Made by a program: the position numbers and the translations under genes. From positions 1 through 32,126 of the forward strand of contig DAOUGI010000060.1 of the NCBI GenBank assembly GCA_034429215.1: a stretch of DNA of 32,126 bases, written 5' to 3'. Position 1 is the stretch's first letter. Every line of letters begins with the position of its first letter. Shown here piece after piece: positions 22,165-30,345 of this stretch. This stretch comes from JAFGOG01 sp034429215. GTDB lineage: Bacteria; Chloroflexota; Anaerolineae; JAAYZQ01. The notes beneath the pieces are model-generated. The model was not told the DNA's origin. It did not search any database and was given only the letters and a program-made list of their open reading frames with translations.

Positions 22165-22623
22165 ATGTTTCACAAAAGCCAACCGATCGCCCTCCTCGCT
22201 CTCACTTTGATCCTGCTGGCAGGGTGCGGCGCCGAGTCCCCCGCAACCAGCCCTCTGCCAACGCCTGCGCCGCCAACCGTGGAGCCGGCGGCCTCATCGC
22301 CTAGCCCTTCCACAGGAGAGGTGCAACTGCTCCGCGACGTCGTCGCCAATCCAGGCCAATATGCCGGCGGGCAGATAACCGTCGAAGGAGTGCTGGAAGA
22401 GGAGGGCGAGATGCCTCGCGTTCGTTTTTTCCTGCACGACGGGGAGGACCGCCTGGAGACCAGCTCGTGGGCGCCGTTGGAGACGATCCTGCCCCCTCAG
22501 GGAGGAGCTGCGGCCAAAAGCATGGCATATTATGTCCACAAACACCTGAGGTTGACCGGCGTCCTGGAAGAAGGAGGCGAAGGGCTACTGCTTCAGGTTT
22601 CTGGGGCTGAGGAGCTACCGTAA
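22165..22623 (+). CDS. Small lipoprotein of unknown function, possibly OB-fold
   Basis: A 152-residue protein with a signal peptide and lipobox LLAGC (Cys21), so probably anchored to the outer face of the membrane. A Pro/Thr/Ser-rich linker to about residue 48 is followed by one domain of alternating short strands, including GQYAGGQITVEGVLEEEG, VRFFLHDGEDRLET and HLRLTGVLEEG. That pattern resembles the OB-fold of small bacterial periplasmic proteins, but I do not recognise a named family. AAAGGA lies eight bases before the ATG. It is 20 bases upstream of the M6 peptidase and is likely co-transcribed with it. Confidence 0.7.
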   Translation: MFHKSQPIALLALTLILLAGCGAESPATSPLPTPAPPTVEPAASSPSPSTGEVQLLRDVVANPGQYAGGQITVEGVLEEEGEMPRVRFFLHDGEDRLETSSWAPLETILPPQGGAAAKSMAYYVHKHLRLTGVLEEGGEGLLLQVSGAEELP

Positions 22624-22643
22624 ATCGCGAGAAGGAGTATTTG

Positions 22644-24830
22644 ATGGTGCGTTCTGTCATCCGTTTGATCGTGCTGGCAGGCATGATCATCCCGTTCAAC
22701 AGCGTGGGGATTGCTGACCTAACAACGGCCGTTGGACAGGCATCCCTTGACGAGCTTGTCCAGACTATGCCGCCCCACCCCCGCCTGGAGGAAGCGATCG
22801 CGAGCGGCAAGGTGACGCTGCCGCGCGGTCCCGAGACGGCGTCAGTGCCGACAACCGTCGGGGCGCAGAGCCCGGGGTTCGACCGGCCGCGAAGTGGGCC
22901 GCGCCGGTTCACCAACCCCGCCAAGCCCGACTCGATCAGCCTCAATGCACTGGCGGTGGTCATCGACTTTAGCGACAAAGCCCATACCGTCACCGCCACC
23001 TACTTTGACACGCTGATCTTTGCCGCGCCGGGCGCCGGACGGGGCTCTGTCCGTGACTATTACAGAGAGGTGTCGTACGGCACGGTAGACATTGTGACGG
23101 TCAACGTGCCGAGCAGCATGGGCTGGCAGCAGCCTTCGCAGCCATATAGTTATTATGTCAATGAAGGCTATTGCCTCAACGGAGACTATCCCAACAACTG
23201 CCAGAGGTTGGCCGAAGAGATCGTCGACGCCGTCAACGGCCTGGTTAATTTCGCCAACTATGACAACGACGGCGACGGCTACACCGAGCCGATCATGTTG
23301 ATCCACGCCGGGCCAGGCGCCGAGTTCACCGGCTCTACGGCCGACATATGGTCGCATTCCTGGACCCTGGACACCTACCGCACGTATGACGGGGTGACGA
23401 TCGCCGACTATGTGATCATGCCCGAGTATTGGCAGTCGGCCAGCGCCACCGACAGCGATATGACCATCGGCGTGTTTGCTCACGAGATGGGGCACGGCTT
23501 CTGGGGCCTGCCCGACGTGTATGACCGGGACGGTTCTTCGGAAGGCATCGGCAGGTGGAGCCTGATGGCCAGCGGCTCGTGGAATGGGCCCAACAGCGGG
23601 GGCTGGGGGGCCGACGGCAGCTCGCCGGCCTGGCCGGATGCCTGGAGCCGGATCCAGATGGGGTTTAGCACTCCCACCTTGATCCTCAGCAACGTCACCG
23701 GGCGGAGTATTCCACGGGTTTACGGGAACGCGCCGCCGACGCAGACGGTGATGAAGATGCGCTCGGGCATCCTGGGCGCCGAGGAGTATTTTCTGGTGGA
23801 GAACCGCCAGCAGGTCGCCGGCTCGTACGACGAGTACCTGCCCGGCAGCGGCCTGTTGATCTGGCATGTAGACGAGGCGATGGACACCTACGACAAGCAG
23901 AACGACTATGAGTGCGCCGATGTGCCCCATTGCCAATGCGACGACAACTATCACTTTCTGGTAGCCCTGGAACAGGCCGATGGCTACCGCGACCTGGAGC
24001 TGGCCAAGGACCGAGGCGACACCGGCGACCCGTTCCCCGGCAACAGCGGAAACCGCGCCTGGACCATGGCCACCGGCCCAGAGAGCAGCTCGTGGTATGG
24101 CGAAGTGGCGTGCGCCAACACCTGCATCGGCGTCACCAACATCAGCAATTCGGGCACGACGATGACCGCCGACCTCCAGGTGACCTGCACAACGCCCGAT
24201 CACTGGGTCTACCTGCCGTTGGTGCTCAAGAATCCGATGACAGGCGCCGCGCTGTGGGATCAGCCACTCAGCACGGTTAACCAGAACCCGTACGTCGACC
24301 AGGAGTTCCCCGATTTGGCAACCTACTCCTCCTACCTGGCCGACGATTTCACCAACCCCGTTACGTGGGAGATCGACACCATCTTGATCCCAGGCAGCGG
24401 GTGGAACAGCTTTGCCTCGCTGCTCAACGCCGACTCGCTGACCTGGCAGATCTATGCCGACTGCGCAGGCGTGCCGTGCGGCGACCCGTCGGGCGGCGGC
24501 AGCCCGCCGATATGGACCCTGACCCTGGCGCCCGGCAGCGCGCAGGTGACGATCGGCAACGGCTCGGGCGGGATGCCGTCGGATACAATGCTGGAGCTGG
24601 TCACACCGGTCAGCCTGCCGGCGGGCCACTGGTGGCTGCTGTTCTACCCGACCGGCTCGCTTGGCACGCTGGGCCAGTTTGGCCGCCAGCCGGCCGACAC
24701 GGTTAACGGCTATGCCGGCAAGTTCATCAACCCCGGCGGCGCCTTTGGCTATGGCACAGCGTGGCAGAACTGGGCGGTGCTCGGGCCGAGCCAGCACGAT
24801 ATGGCGTTCCGGCTGGAGGGGAACAGGTAG
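22644..24830 (+). CDS. Secreted M6-family metallopeptidase (immune inhibitor A-like)
   Basis: A 728-residue protein from ATG 22644; GAAGGAG ends six bases upstream, which favours it over TTG 22641. A signal peptide covers about the first 25 residues. The zinc site HEMGHGFWGLPD begins at H280 and fits HExxHxxGxxD of M6 peptidases. A WSLMASGSWNG segment further on fits the Met-turn region. The upstream GSVRDYYREVSYGTVDI segment is typical of the family. The motif VYLPLVLKN (24207-24233) separates the catalytic part from a C-terminal beta-rich domain of about 195 residues with DDFTNPVTWEIDTI and DMAFRLEG. It is presumably an exported protease acting on proteins outside the cell; the substrate is unknown. 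Confidence 0.9.
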   Translation: MVRSVIRLIVLAGMIIPFNSVGIADLTTAVGQASLDELVQTMPPHPRLEEAIASGKVTLPRGPETASVPTTVGAQSPGFDRPRSGPRRFTNPAKPDSISLNALAVVIDFSDKAHTVTATYFDTLIFAAPGAGRGSVRDYYREVSYGTVDIVTVNVPSSMGWQQPSQPYSYYVNEGYCLNGDYPNNCQRLAEEIVDAVNGLVNFANYDNDGDGYTEPIMLIHAGPGAEFTGSTADIWSHSWTLDTYRTYDGVTIADYVIMPEYWQSASATDSDMTIGVFAHEMGHGFWGLPDVYDRDGSSEGIGRWSLMASGSWNGPNSGGWGADGSSPAWPDAWSRIQMGFSTPTLILSNVTGRSIPRVYGNAPPTQTVMKMRSGILGAEEYFLVENRQQVAGSYDEYLPGSGLLIWHVDEAMDTYDKQNDYECADVPHCQCDDNYHFLVALEQADGYRDLELAKDRGDTGDPFPGNSGNRAWTMATGPESSSWYGEVACANTCIGVTNISNSGTTMTADLQVTCTTPDHWVYLPLVLKNPMTGAALWDQPLSTVNQNPYVDQEFPDLATYSSYLADDFTNPVTWEIDTILIPGSGWNSFASLLNADSLTWQIYADCAGVPCGDPSGGGSPPIWTLTLAPGSAQVTIGNGSGGMPSDTMLELVTPVSLPAGHWWLLFYPTGSLGTLGQFGRQPADTVNGYAGKFINPGGAFGYGTAWQNWAVLGPSQHDMAFRLEGNR

Positions 24831-24845
24831 AGGGCTGAGTGGCAC

Positions 24846-24874
24846 TTGACACTCGAATGTAGAGATGATATAGT
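24846..24874 (+). promoter_or_regulatory. Sigma-70-type promoter ahead of the DUF3307/PBP pair
   Basis: A perfect TTGACA (24846-24851), a 17-base spacer and TATAGT (24869-24874) stand in the 72-base gap after the M6 gene. The predicted start near 24881 gives a leader of about 22 bases with GGGG(T)AAGG before the ATG at 24903. Confidence 0.75.
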
Positions 24875-24902
24875 CTAGCCGACCTTCGGATGTGGGGTAA
24901 GG

Positions 24903-25289
24903 ATGAGTCTTTTTGACTGGCTGCTAGTCGGCCACCTGATCGGCGATTTTCTCTTCCAGACCGACAGCATGGCCAAACACAAACCTCAAAACTGGCGATG
25001 GATGCTTGGGCACCTCAGCCTGTACATGGTGACCATCACGATCATCATCGCTGCCTATGGGCTCAGCCACATGCTGCCCCTGTGGCTGCCGGTCGCGGCC
25101 TGGCTGTTTGTTTTTGGGACGCACATCATCCTCGACCGGCGCAGTTTCACCGCCCACTGGATGCGGCTGGTCAAGACGTCACCCGATCATCCGTGGCTGC
25201 CCATCGTCGTGGATCAGATCTTTCACCTGGTCACGCTGGCCATCGTAGCCCAGGCACTGGTACTGGCTGGTGGAGGGACGGGCTTGTGA
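24903..25289 (+). CDS. DUF3307-like small membrane protein
   Basis: A 128-residue protein with about four hydrophobic segments. It starts LFDWLLVGHLIGDFLFQTDSMAKHK, the pattern of the DUF3307 family, in which a His-Asp-Gln group lies within the first membrane segment. A second conserved-looking group is HIILDRRSFTAHWMR, and VVDQIFHLVTLAIVA lies near the end. No biochemical function is established that I can name. It has its own promoter and overlaps the PBP gene by four bases (GTGA), so it is expressed with a wall-synthesis enzyme. Confidence 0.8.
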   Translation: MSLFDWLLVGHLIGDFLFQTDSMAKHKPQNWRWMLGHLSLYMVTITIIIAAYGLSHMLPLWLPVAAWLFVFGTHIILDRRSFTAHWMRLVKTSPDHPWLPIVVDQIFHLVTLAIVAQALVLAGGGTGL

Positions 25290-27466
25290 AAAGAGCAAAG
25301 AAGGTCTTGGGGATAGGGCGAACGCGGCGCGGAGGGCCGGCAGTGGGACTGGTGACATGCCTGCTGCTTAGCCTGACCGGGTGCACGGTAGGGCCGGCCG
25401 CTACGCCAACGCCAGCGCCGACGGCCACCCCCAACCTCCCCCCCGCCGACGAGGTAGCCTATGCCTTTCTGCAGGCATGGGAGCGCAGCGACTATCCGGT
25501 GATGTACAGCCTGCTGTCGCCGGATGCCCAACAGAAGTATAGCGAAGATGAGTTCACGGCCTACTACCAGGAGATCGTTGACGAGGCGACGCTGTTGAAC
25601 GTCACCCCTCAGATCCTGGCCGCTTACCAGCCCGGCACCCGCGCCGAAATCTCGTTCGCCACCAGTTTTCGCTCGGCCCTGGCCGGCGATTTCATAGTAC
25701 AGAACCAGATGGCGCTCAGTTATGTAGAGGGCCGGTGGGGCATCGATTGGTCGCCCGCGCTCATCTTTCCCCAATTGAGCGACGACACCTTTGTCCACAT
25801 GACCACCCGCGTGCCGGCGCGCGGAAACATATACGACCGCAACGGCCTGGGCCTGGCAGTACAAGGAGACCGGGTTGAGATCGGCGTGGTGCCCGGCAAA
25901 ATCCTGGACGAACCGAACCTGCTGGCCCAGTTGAGCGCCATCCTGGGCCGGACGACCGCCGATCTCCAGGCGCTGTACGCCGGTGTCCCGGCCGACTGGT
26001 ACGTGCCACTCGGACAGATCAGCGCCGAGGCCGCCCAGGCGTACTATGAAATCCTTTCCTCGCTGCCGGGGGTCGAGCTGAAGGCAGCGTGGAGCCGCGC
26101 CTACCGCTCCGAGCTGATCGCCCCGCACATCGTCGGCGTGGTGGGTCCCATCCCTGAGGAGGAAGTAGAGGTGTGGCGCGCCCAAGGCTACACCGGCGAC
26201 GAGATGGTGGGCCAGATGGGGCTGGAGATGTGGGGCGAGCCGTACCTTGCGGGGGAAAAGGGCGGGCACCTGGAGATATTGACCAAGAAGGGCCAGCAGG
26301 TCGCCGTCCTGGCCAACAAGCTGTCCCAAGAAAGTCACAGCTTGTACACCACCTTTGACCGCGAGTTTCAGAAAAAGGTGCAAGACATCCTCGGGAAGCG
26401 GCTGGGGGCCATCGCCGTCCTGGAAGCCAAAACGGGCCGGGTGCTGGCGCTGGCAACCTACCCCAACTTTGACCCCAGCCTGTTCGCCAGCGGAATCAGC
26501 AACCAACAGTGGCAGATCCTGCAGGCTGACGGACGACGGCCGCTGGTCAACCGGGCCACGCAGGGCACCTACCCACCCGGCAGTGTGTTCAAGACCGTCA
26601 CCATGTCCACCGCCCTGGAAAAGGGTGGGCTGACCCGCGAGAGCGACTTTATCTGCCTGGGCACCTGGACCGGCCTGGGGCCCACATGGCCCAAGACCTG
26701 CTGGGTGCGCAGCGGCCACGGCCATATCCAGCTCGACAAAGCGCTGACCGTGTCGTGCGACATTACCTTCTACCAGGTGGCGCTGCTGCTCAACGGGATA
26801 GACCAGAACCTGCTGCCCAGCTTTGCCCGCCAGTTTGGCCTGGGCCAGACCACCGGCATCGAGATAGAGGAGAATCCAGGACTGGTGCCCGATCCGGCGT
26901 GGAAGCTCCAGACCAAGGGGGAGGGCTGGGCGCCGGGCGACACGGTCAACCTGGGCATCGGCCAGAGCGAGATCCAGGCCACGCCGCTCCAATTGGCGAG
27001 GATGATGGCGGCCGTGGGCAACGGCGGGACGCTGTATCGCCCTCAGGTGGTGGAGATGATCGCCTCCGACCCGACCCACCCCGACCTGACCTTCCAGCCG
27101 GCGGTGGTGGGGCAACTCCCGATCAGCGCCGAGAACCTGGCGATAATCCAGGACAGCCTGGCTAAGGTGACCTCGGCCGAGTATGGCACGGCCTACGAGG
27201 CGTTCAAGGGGCTGACCCTAACCGTGGCGGGCAAGACCGGCACCGCCGAGAGTGGCCAGAACCTGCCGCACGCCTGGTTCGCCGGTTATGCGCCGGCCAA
27301 CGATCCCGAGATCGCCATCGCCGTCATCGTCGAGAACAGCGGCGAGGGCGCGACATACGCGGCGCCGCTGTTCCGGCAGGTGGTGGAAGCCTATTTTGCC
27401 GAGCTGCTCAAGGCTATGGCCACACCTACGGTTACCCCTACGCCCACGGCCACTCCCAAGCCCTAG
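25286..27466 (+). CDS. Class B penicillin-binding protein, lipoprotein-like, MecA-type N-terminal domain
   Basis: A 726-residue DD-transpeptidase that should cross-link peptidoglycan. It starts at GTG 25286. An N-terminal membrane segment carries a lipobox, LTGC (Cys33), then a TPTPAPTATP linker and an NTF2-like domain (about 52-160) of the MecA/PBP2a type. The dimerisation domain has RVPARGNIYDRNGLGLA (about 172-188). The transpeptidase domain has the active serine S433 in SVFK, S490-C-D in place of the second motif (SxD is also seen in PBP2/MrdA proteins), and K650-T-G. A short TPTVTPTPTATPKP tail ends it. The frame is open upstream across DUF3307 but without homology. Whether it has low affinity for beta-lactams cannot be told. 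Confidence 0.9.
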   Translation: MKRAKKVLGIGRTRRGGPAVGLVTCLLLSLTGCTVGPAATPTPAPTATPNLPPADEVAYAFLQAWERSDYPVMYSLLSPDAQQKYSEDEFTAYYQEIVDEATLLNVTPQILAAYQPGTRAEISFATSFRSALAGDFIVQNQMALSYVEGRWGIDWSPALIFPQLSDDTFVHMTTRVPARGNIYDRNGLGLAVQGDRVEIGVVPGKILDEPNLLAQLSAILGRTTADLQALYAGVPADWYVPLGQISAEAAQAYYEILSSLPGVELKAAWSRAYRSELIAPHIVGVVGPIPEEEVEVWRAQGYTGDEMVGQMGLEMWGEPYLAGEKGGHLEILTKKGQQVAVLANKLSQESHSLYTTFDREFQKKVQDILGKRLGAIAVLEAKTGRVLALATYPNFDPSLFASGISNQQWQILQADGRRPLVNRATQGTYPPGSVFKTVTMSTALEKGGLTRESDFICLGTWTGLGPTWPKTCWVRSGHGHIQLDKALTVSCDITFYQVALLLNGIDQNLLPSFARQFGLGQTTGIEIEENPGLVPDPAWKLQTKGEGWAPGDTVNLGIGQSEIQATPLQLARMMAAVGNGGTLYRPQVVEMIASDPTHPDLTFQPAVVGQLPISAENLAIIQDSLAKVTSAEYGTAYEAFKGLTLTVAGKTGTAESGQNLPHAWFAGYAPANDPEIAIAVIVENSGEGATYAAPLFRQVVEAYFAELLKAMATPTVTPTPTATPKP

Positions 27467-27479
27467 ATCGCGATTTAGA

Positions 27480-27516
27480 GCGCCTATCAAAACCCACTTC
27501 TGTGGGTTGATAGGCG
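27480..27516 (+). terminator. Hairpin after the PBP gene
   Basis: GCGCCTATCA (27480-27489) and CCCAC (27493-27497) pair with GTGGG (27502-27506) and TGATAGGCGC (27507-27516), with a small internal A-bulge and a TTCT loop. It lies 13 bases after the stop codon. No U-run follows, so it is a candidate terminator or 3'-end stabiliser rather than a textbook intrinsic terminator. Confidence 0.55.
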
Positions 27517-27632
27517 CGCCATGGCATCGATCGTCGCCTTCAGCACTCTGGAGTCATGGACATTGGCGGCCGACAGGGTTAGTGTGAGCAATCTATGAAA
27601 TGCGATCGAGTTGGTCAGACAGGAGTCACCAG

Positions 27633-28193
27633 ATGTCCTTAAGAACCGAAAAAGAGAAAATGCTGGCCGGAGAAAGCTACAACTGTCTTGATCCTGACCT
27701 GGAAGCTGAACGCCAAAAGGCCAAGGAACTGCTCCGGCTCTACAATCTGACCAAAGCCGTGCCTGAACGACAGACCATCCTCCGGCAATTGATAGGACAA
27801 ATCGGTCAGAATTCGATCATCGAGCCACCCTTTTACTGCAGCTACGGTCAGAACATTCATATCGGCGACCATGTCTATCTGAATTCCTTGTGCACCATTC
27901 TGGATAACAATGAGGTGCGTATTGGCCACCATGTCATGATCGGACCTGGCGTCCAGATCTATACCGCCGCCCATCCCCTTCAGGCGGAAGCCCGGATCCA
28001 GGGCTGGGAAGTAGCCAAGCCGATAGCGATCGAGGACAATGTGTGGTTGGGGGGCGGCGCCATCCTCCTGCCAGGGGTAAAGATAGGCCGGAATGCCGTG
28101 GTGGGCGCAGGGGCGGTCGTCTCCCGGAGCGTTCCGGCGAATACGGTCGTGGCGGGGAATCCGGCCAGGGTGATAAGAGAGATCGAGCAGTAA
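27633..28193 (+). CDS. Sugar O-acetyltransferase (maltose/galactoside acetyltransferase type)
   Basis: A 186-residue left-handed beta-helix acetyltransferase that should move acetyl from acetyl-CoA to a sugar hydroxyl. The N-terminal Mac-type segment EKMLAGESYNCLDPDLEAERQKAKELLRLYN is followed by hexapeptide repeats and the catalytic H114 in YTAAHPL. The end VVAGNPARVIREI is typical. ATG 27633 is chosen over the upstream in-frame start because it has AGGAG seven bases ahead and begins at the family start. It probably forms a two-gene unit with the SGNH esterase 24 bases downstream. The sugar acceptor is not known. Confidence 0.92.
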   Translation: MSLRTEKEKMLAGESYNCLDPDLEAERQKAKELLRLYNLTKAVPERQTILRQLIGQIGQNSIIEPPFYCSYGQNIHIGDHVYLNSLCTILDNNEVRIGHHVMIGPGVQIYTAAHPLQAEARIQGWEVAKPIAIEDNVWLGGGAILLPGVKIGRNAVVGAGAVVSRSVPANTVVAGNPARVIREIEQ

Positions 28194-28217
28194 CCAAGAA
28201 AGCAAGAGAGGAGCATC

Positions 28218-28850
28218 ATGACCCCGCTTATCCAAGACAACACCCTCGTCCTCCTGCAAGGCGACAGCATCACGGACTGTGGCCGGAACTATGCTGACGG
28301 CAACGACCTCGGCACAGGCTATGCCATGCTGGTCGCGGCCTGGTTCTCCGCCGCCTACCCCGAGAAGCGTGTGCGCTTTATCAATCGCAGCATCGGCGGC
28401 AACTGCACCCGTGATCTGCGGGCGCGCTGGCAGCGCGATTGCCTGGACCTGCGGCCGGCCTGGGTCTCGATCTTGATCGGCATCAACGACACCTGGCGCC
28501 GCTACGACAGCAACGACCCGACGCCGGTCGAGGCCTTTGAGCGCGACTACCGCGCCATCCTGACCGCGGTGCACGACCGCCTGAAGGCGCGGCTGATCAT
28601 CTGCGAGCCGTTCCTGCTGCCGGTGCCCGATGACCGCATCACCTGGCGTGAGGACCTGGATCCCAAGATCGCGGCCGTGCGCCGGCTGGCGCGGGAGTTC
28701 GAGGCCATCTACGTGCCGCTGGATGGCCTCTTTGCGGCGGCCGCAGTGCGCCGCGAGCCGGCCTTCTGGCTGCCCGACGGCGTCCACCCCACTCCGGCCG
28801 GCCACGCGCTAATCGCGCAGGCCTGGCTGAGGGCGGTAGGCGCGCTGTGA
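28218..28850 (+). CDS. SGNH/GDSL-family esterase
   Basis: A 210-residue hydrolase with all four SGNH blocks: the nucleophile S17 in LLQGDSITD, a Gly near 60-61 in NRSIGGN, N90 in LIGINDTW, and D187 with H190 in LPDGVHPTPAGH. There is no signal peptide, so it is probably cytoplasmic. It follows the acetyltransferase, so it may be an acetyl-ester hydrolase for sugars; that is inferred from the context only. GAGAGGAG lies ahead of the ATG. It runs convergent to the CARDB lipoprotein gene with 70 bases between. Confidence 0.92.
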   Translation: MTPLIQDNTLVLLQGDSITDCGRNYADGNDLGTGYAMLVAAWFSAAYPEKRVRFINRSIGGNCTRDLRARWQRDCLDLRPAWVSILIGINDTWRRYDSNDPTPVEAFERDYRAILTAVHDRLKARLIICEPFLLPVPDDRITWREDLDPKIAAVRRLAREFEAIYVPLDGLFAAAAVRREPAFWLPDGVHPTPAGHALIAQAWLRAVGAL

Positions 28851-28920
28851 AATCGACCATCATGTTTGCCCGATTCATGACACGCCAGGTTACCAGTCCT
28901 TCCGGGCGGGCAGAGCTGAT

Positions 28921-30345
28921 TTAGGGGAGGGTGAAGGTGACGACGTTGTTGTCGCGGTCGGTCTCGGGGTAGGCGCCCTTGGCGCCTTCGGGGTTGACGG
29001 TCAGGGTCAGCTCCGCCTTGGGATACCAGACCCAACCGAGCTGAATGGCGGCAACGCCGAGCCCATTGCCCTTGACGAGGGGGATGACGTCGGTAACCTT
29101 GCGGCCGGCTTTGCCCTCGATACGGACCGGGACATTGGCCGCGTCGCGCGTGCCGAGGTTATAGACCTTGACCAGGATGATCCCCGAGCGGACAATCTCG
29201 ACATCCACCGGGCTGATAGCAAAGTCGTAATCGGTGGCGCCCGCGGCCGAAGAGAGGGGCGGCGATCCGCCCGGCACGACGGTTCCCTGCTCATCCACAC
29301 AAAGGAGCAAGGGGTTCTGACCGGCGGCCAAGCTGTCGGACGATAGGGTCACCGAGCGGACATAGTTGTTGTTAAAACTGTCCTCGGCCAGCTTGTCGGG
29401 CCATTCCTCCGGGTTGACAGCCACATCCAACAGCTCGCCGGCCTCCAGCGGCCGATTGAGATCGACGACGGCTTCGCCGGTGCCGCCGCAGGGTGGGATG
29501 GCAGGTGTGTAGGCCACCCCGGAGACCTGCTCGGAGAGGTCCTCCCGACGGCCGGTGGCCACCACGGCCAGGTTATAGACCGCCTGATTGCCCAGGTTGT
29601 GGACCCGCAAGTGGAGGCGCCGGAGATCGGACTCGATCCAAATCTCGGCGAACTCCAGGGCAACGTCCACCCGCCCGGCGCACAGATCACTGACATAGGC
29701 ATCAAAGGGGGCCACTACGATATCGAGGAGGGCCGCATTGTCGTCGATGTTGGCTTCGGGTTGGGTCAGCAGGCCTGTCTGCTGGGCGATGGGCGCACTC
29801 AGGCGGTTGACCTGCACCCAGAGCTGGTATTCGCCGCCGGCCAGATTGTAGGCAACCGGCACCTGGACCGCCAGCGTCTGGGTGGCCGGCACCGTCGCGG
29901 TGAGCACCTGGAAGAAGGAGCCAAAGCCGATCTGCTCTTGCTTGGCCGACAGGTAGATCATGACCGGCACTCCGACCGCCGGGACAGGGTTGTTGTTGTG
30001 GATTGGGATGGTAATGGTAAAGGGGAACCCGGCCCGCAGCGGAAGCGGCTCCAGGTCGATCTCTTTCGACGCGAGGGACAGGCTCACCACGGCGCCCTTG
30101 CCGCTGGCCCCGCTCGAGGCAGGCGCCTGGGAGACAGGGGGCGCGGCAGGTTCAGGGACAAGGCCGGTCGCAGAGGCAGGCGCCGGCGTTGAGGTCGCGC
30201 CACAGCCGGCCAGCACCCACAGCAGAAGCAACAGAGTGGTGCAGCAGGCGACTGCCCTTGCCTGCGCCGCACATCTCCGGCGGGCGGATGGAGGGGTTGG
30301 CGCCTGCCGATTGGCCCGCCGAGTGTTTCGCAACCCCAGGCCCAT
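28921..30345 (-). CDS. Lipoprotein with CARDB-like repeats
   Basis: A 474-residue protein read from ATG 30345, which shares one base with the anti-sigma stop codon (TGATG); GTG 30348 is another possible start. An N-terminal Arg-rich stretch and hydrophobic segment end in a lipobox VLAGC (Cys48), followed by a Pro/Ala linker. Three beta-sandwich repeats of CARDB type lie at about 86-212, 225-335 and 373-474, each closing with an Asp/Asn cluster (IDDNAALL, FNNNYVRS, DRDNNVVT). Such domains are known as adhesion or spacer modules. It is the last gene of an ECF sigma operon and may be the envelope output or sensor partner. Confidence 0.82.
   Translation of the reverse strand: MGLGLRNTRRANRQAPTPPSARRRCAAQARAVACCTTLLLLLWVLAGCGATSTPAPASATGLVPEPAAPPVSQAPASSGASGKGAVVSLSLASKEIDLEPLPLRAGFPFTITIPIHNNNPVPAVGVPVMIYLSAKQEQIGFGSFFQVLTATVPATQTLAVQVPVAYNLAGGEYQLWVQVNRLSAPIAQQTGLLTQPEANIDDNAALLDIVVAPFDAYVSDLCAGRVDVALEFAEIWIESDLRRLHLRVHNLGNQAVYNLAVVATGRREDLSEQVSGVAYTPAIPPCGGTGEAVVDLNRPLEAGELLDVAVNPEEWPDKLAEDSFNNNYVRSVTLSSDSLAAGQNPLLLCVDEQGTVVPGGSPPLSSAAGATDYDFAISPVDVEIVRSGIILVKVYNLGTRDAANVPVRIEGKAGRKVTDVIPLVKGNGLGVAAIQLGWVWYPKAELTLTVNPEGAKGAYPETDRDNNVVTFTLP

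Noticed and set aside
22842..24845. 667-codon open frame on the minus strand opposite the M6 gene
   Set aside because: Its translation has no recognisable motif and is typical of GC-rich shadow frames; the plus strand has a clear peptidase with HExxH.
25223..27115. 630-codon minus-strand frame opposite the PBP gene
   Set aside because: Low-quality composition rich in Gly, Arg, Gln and His, and no domain; the plus strand carries all three transpeptidase motifs.
27639..28805. 388-codon minus-strand frame spanning the acetyltransferase and esterase genes
   Set aside because: It runs antisense to two genes with complete active sites and shows no domain of its own.
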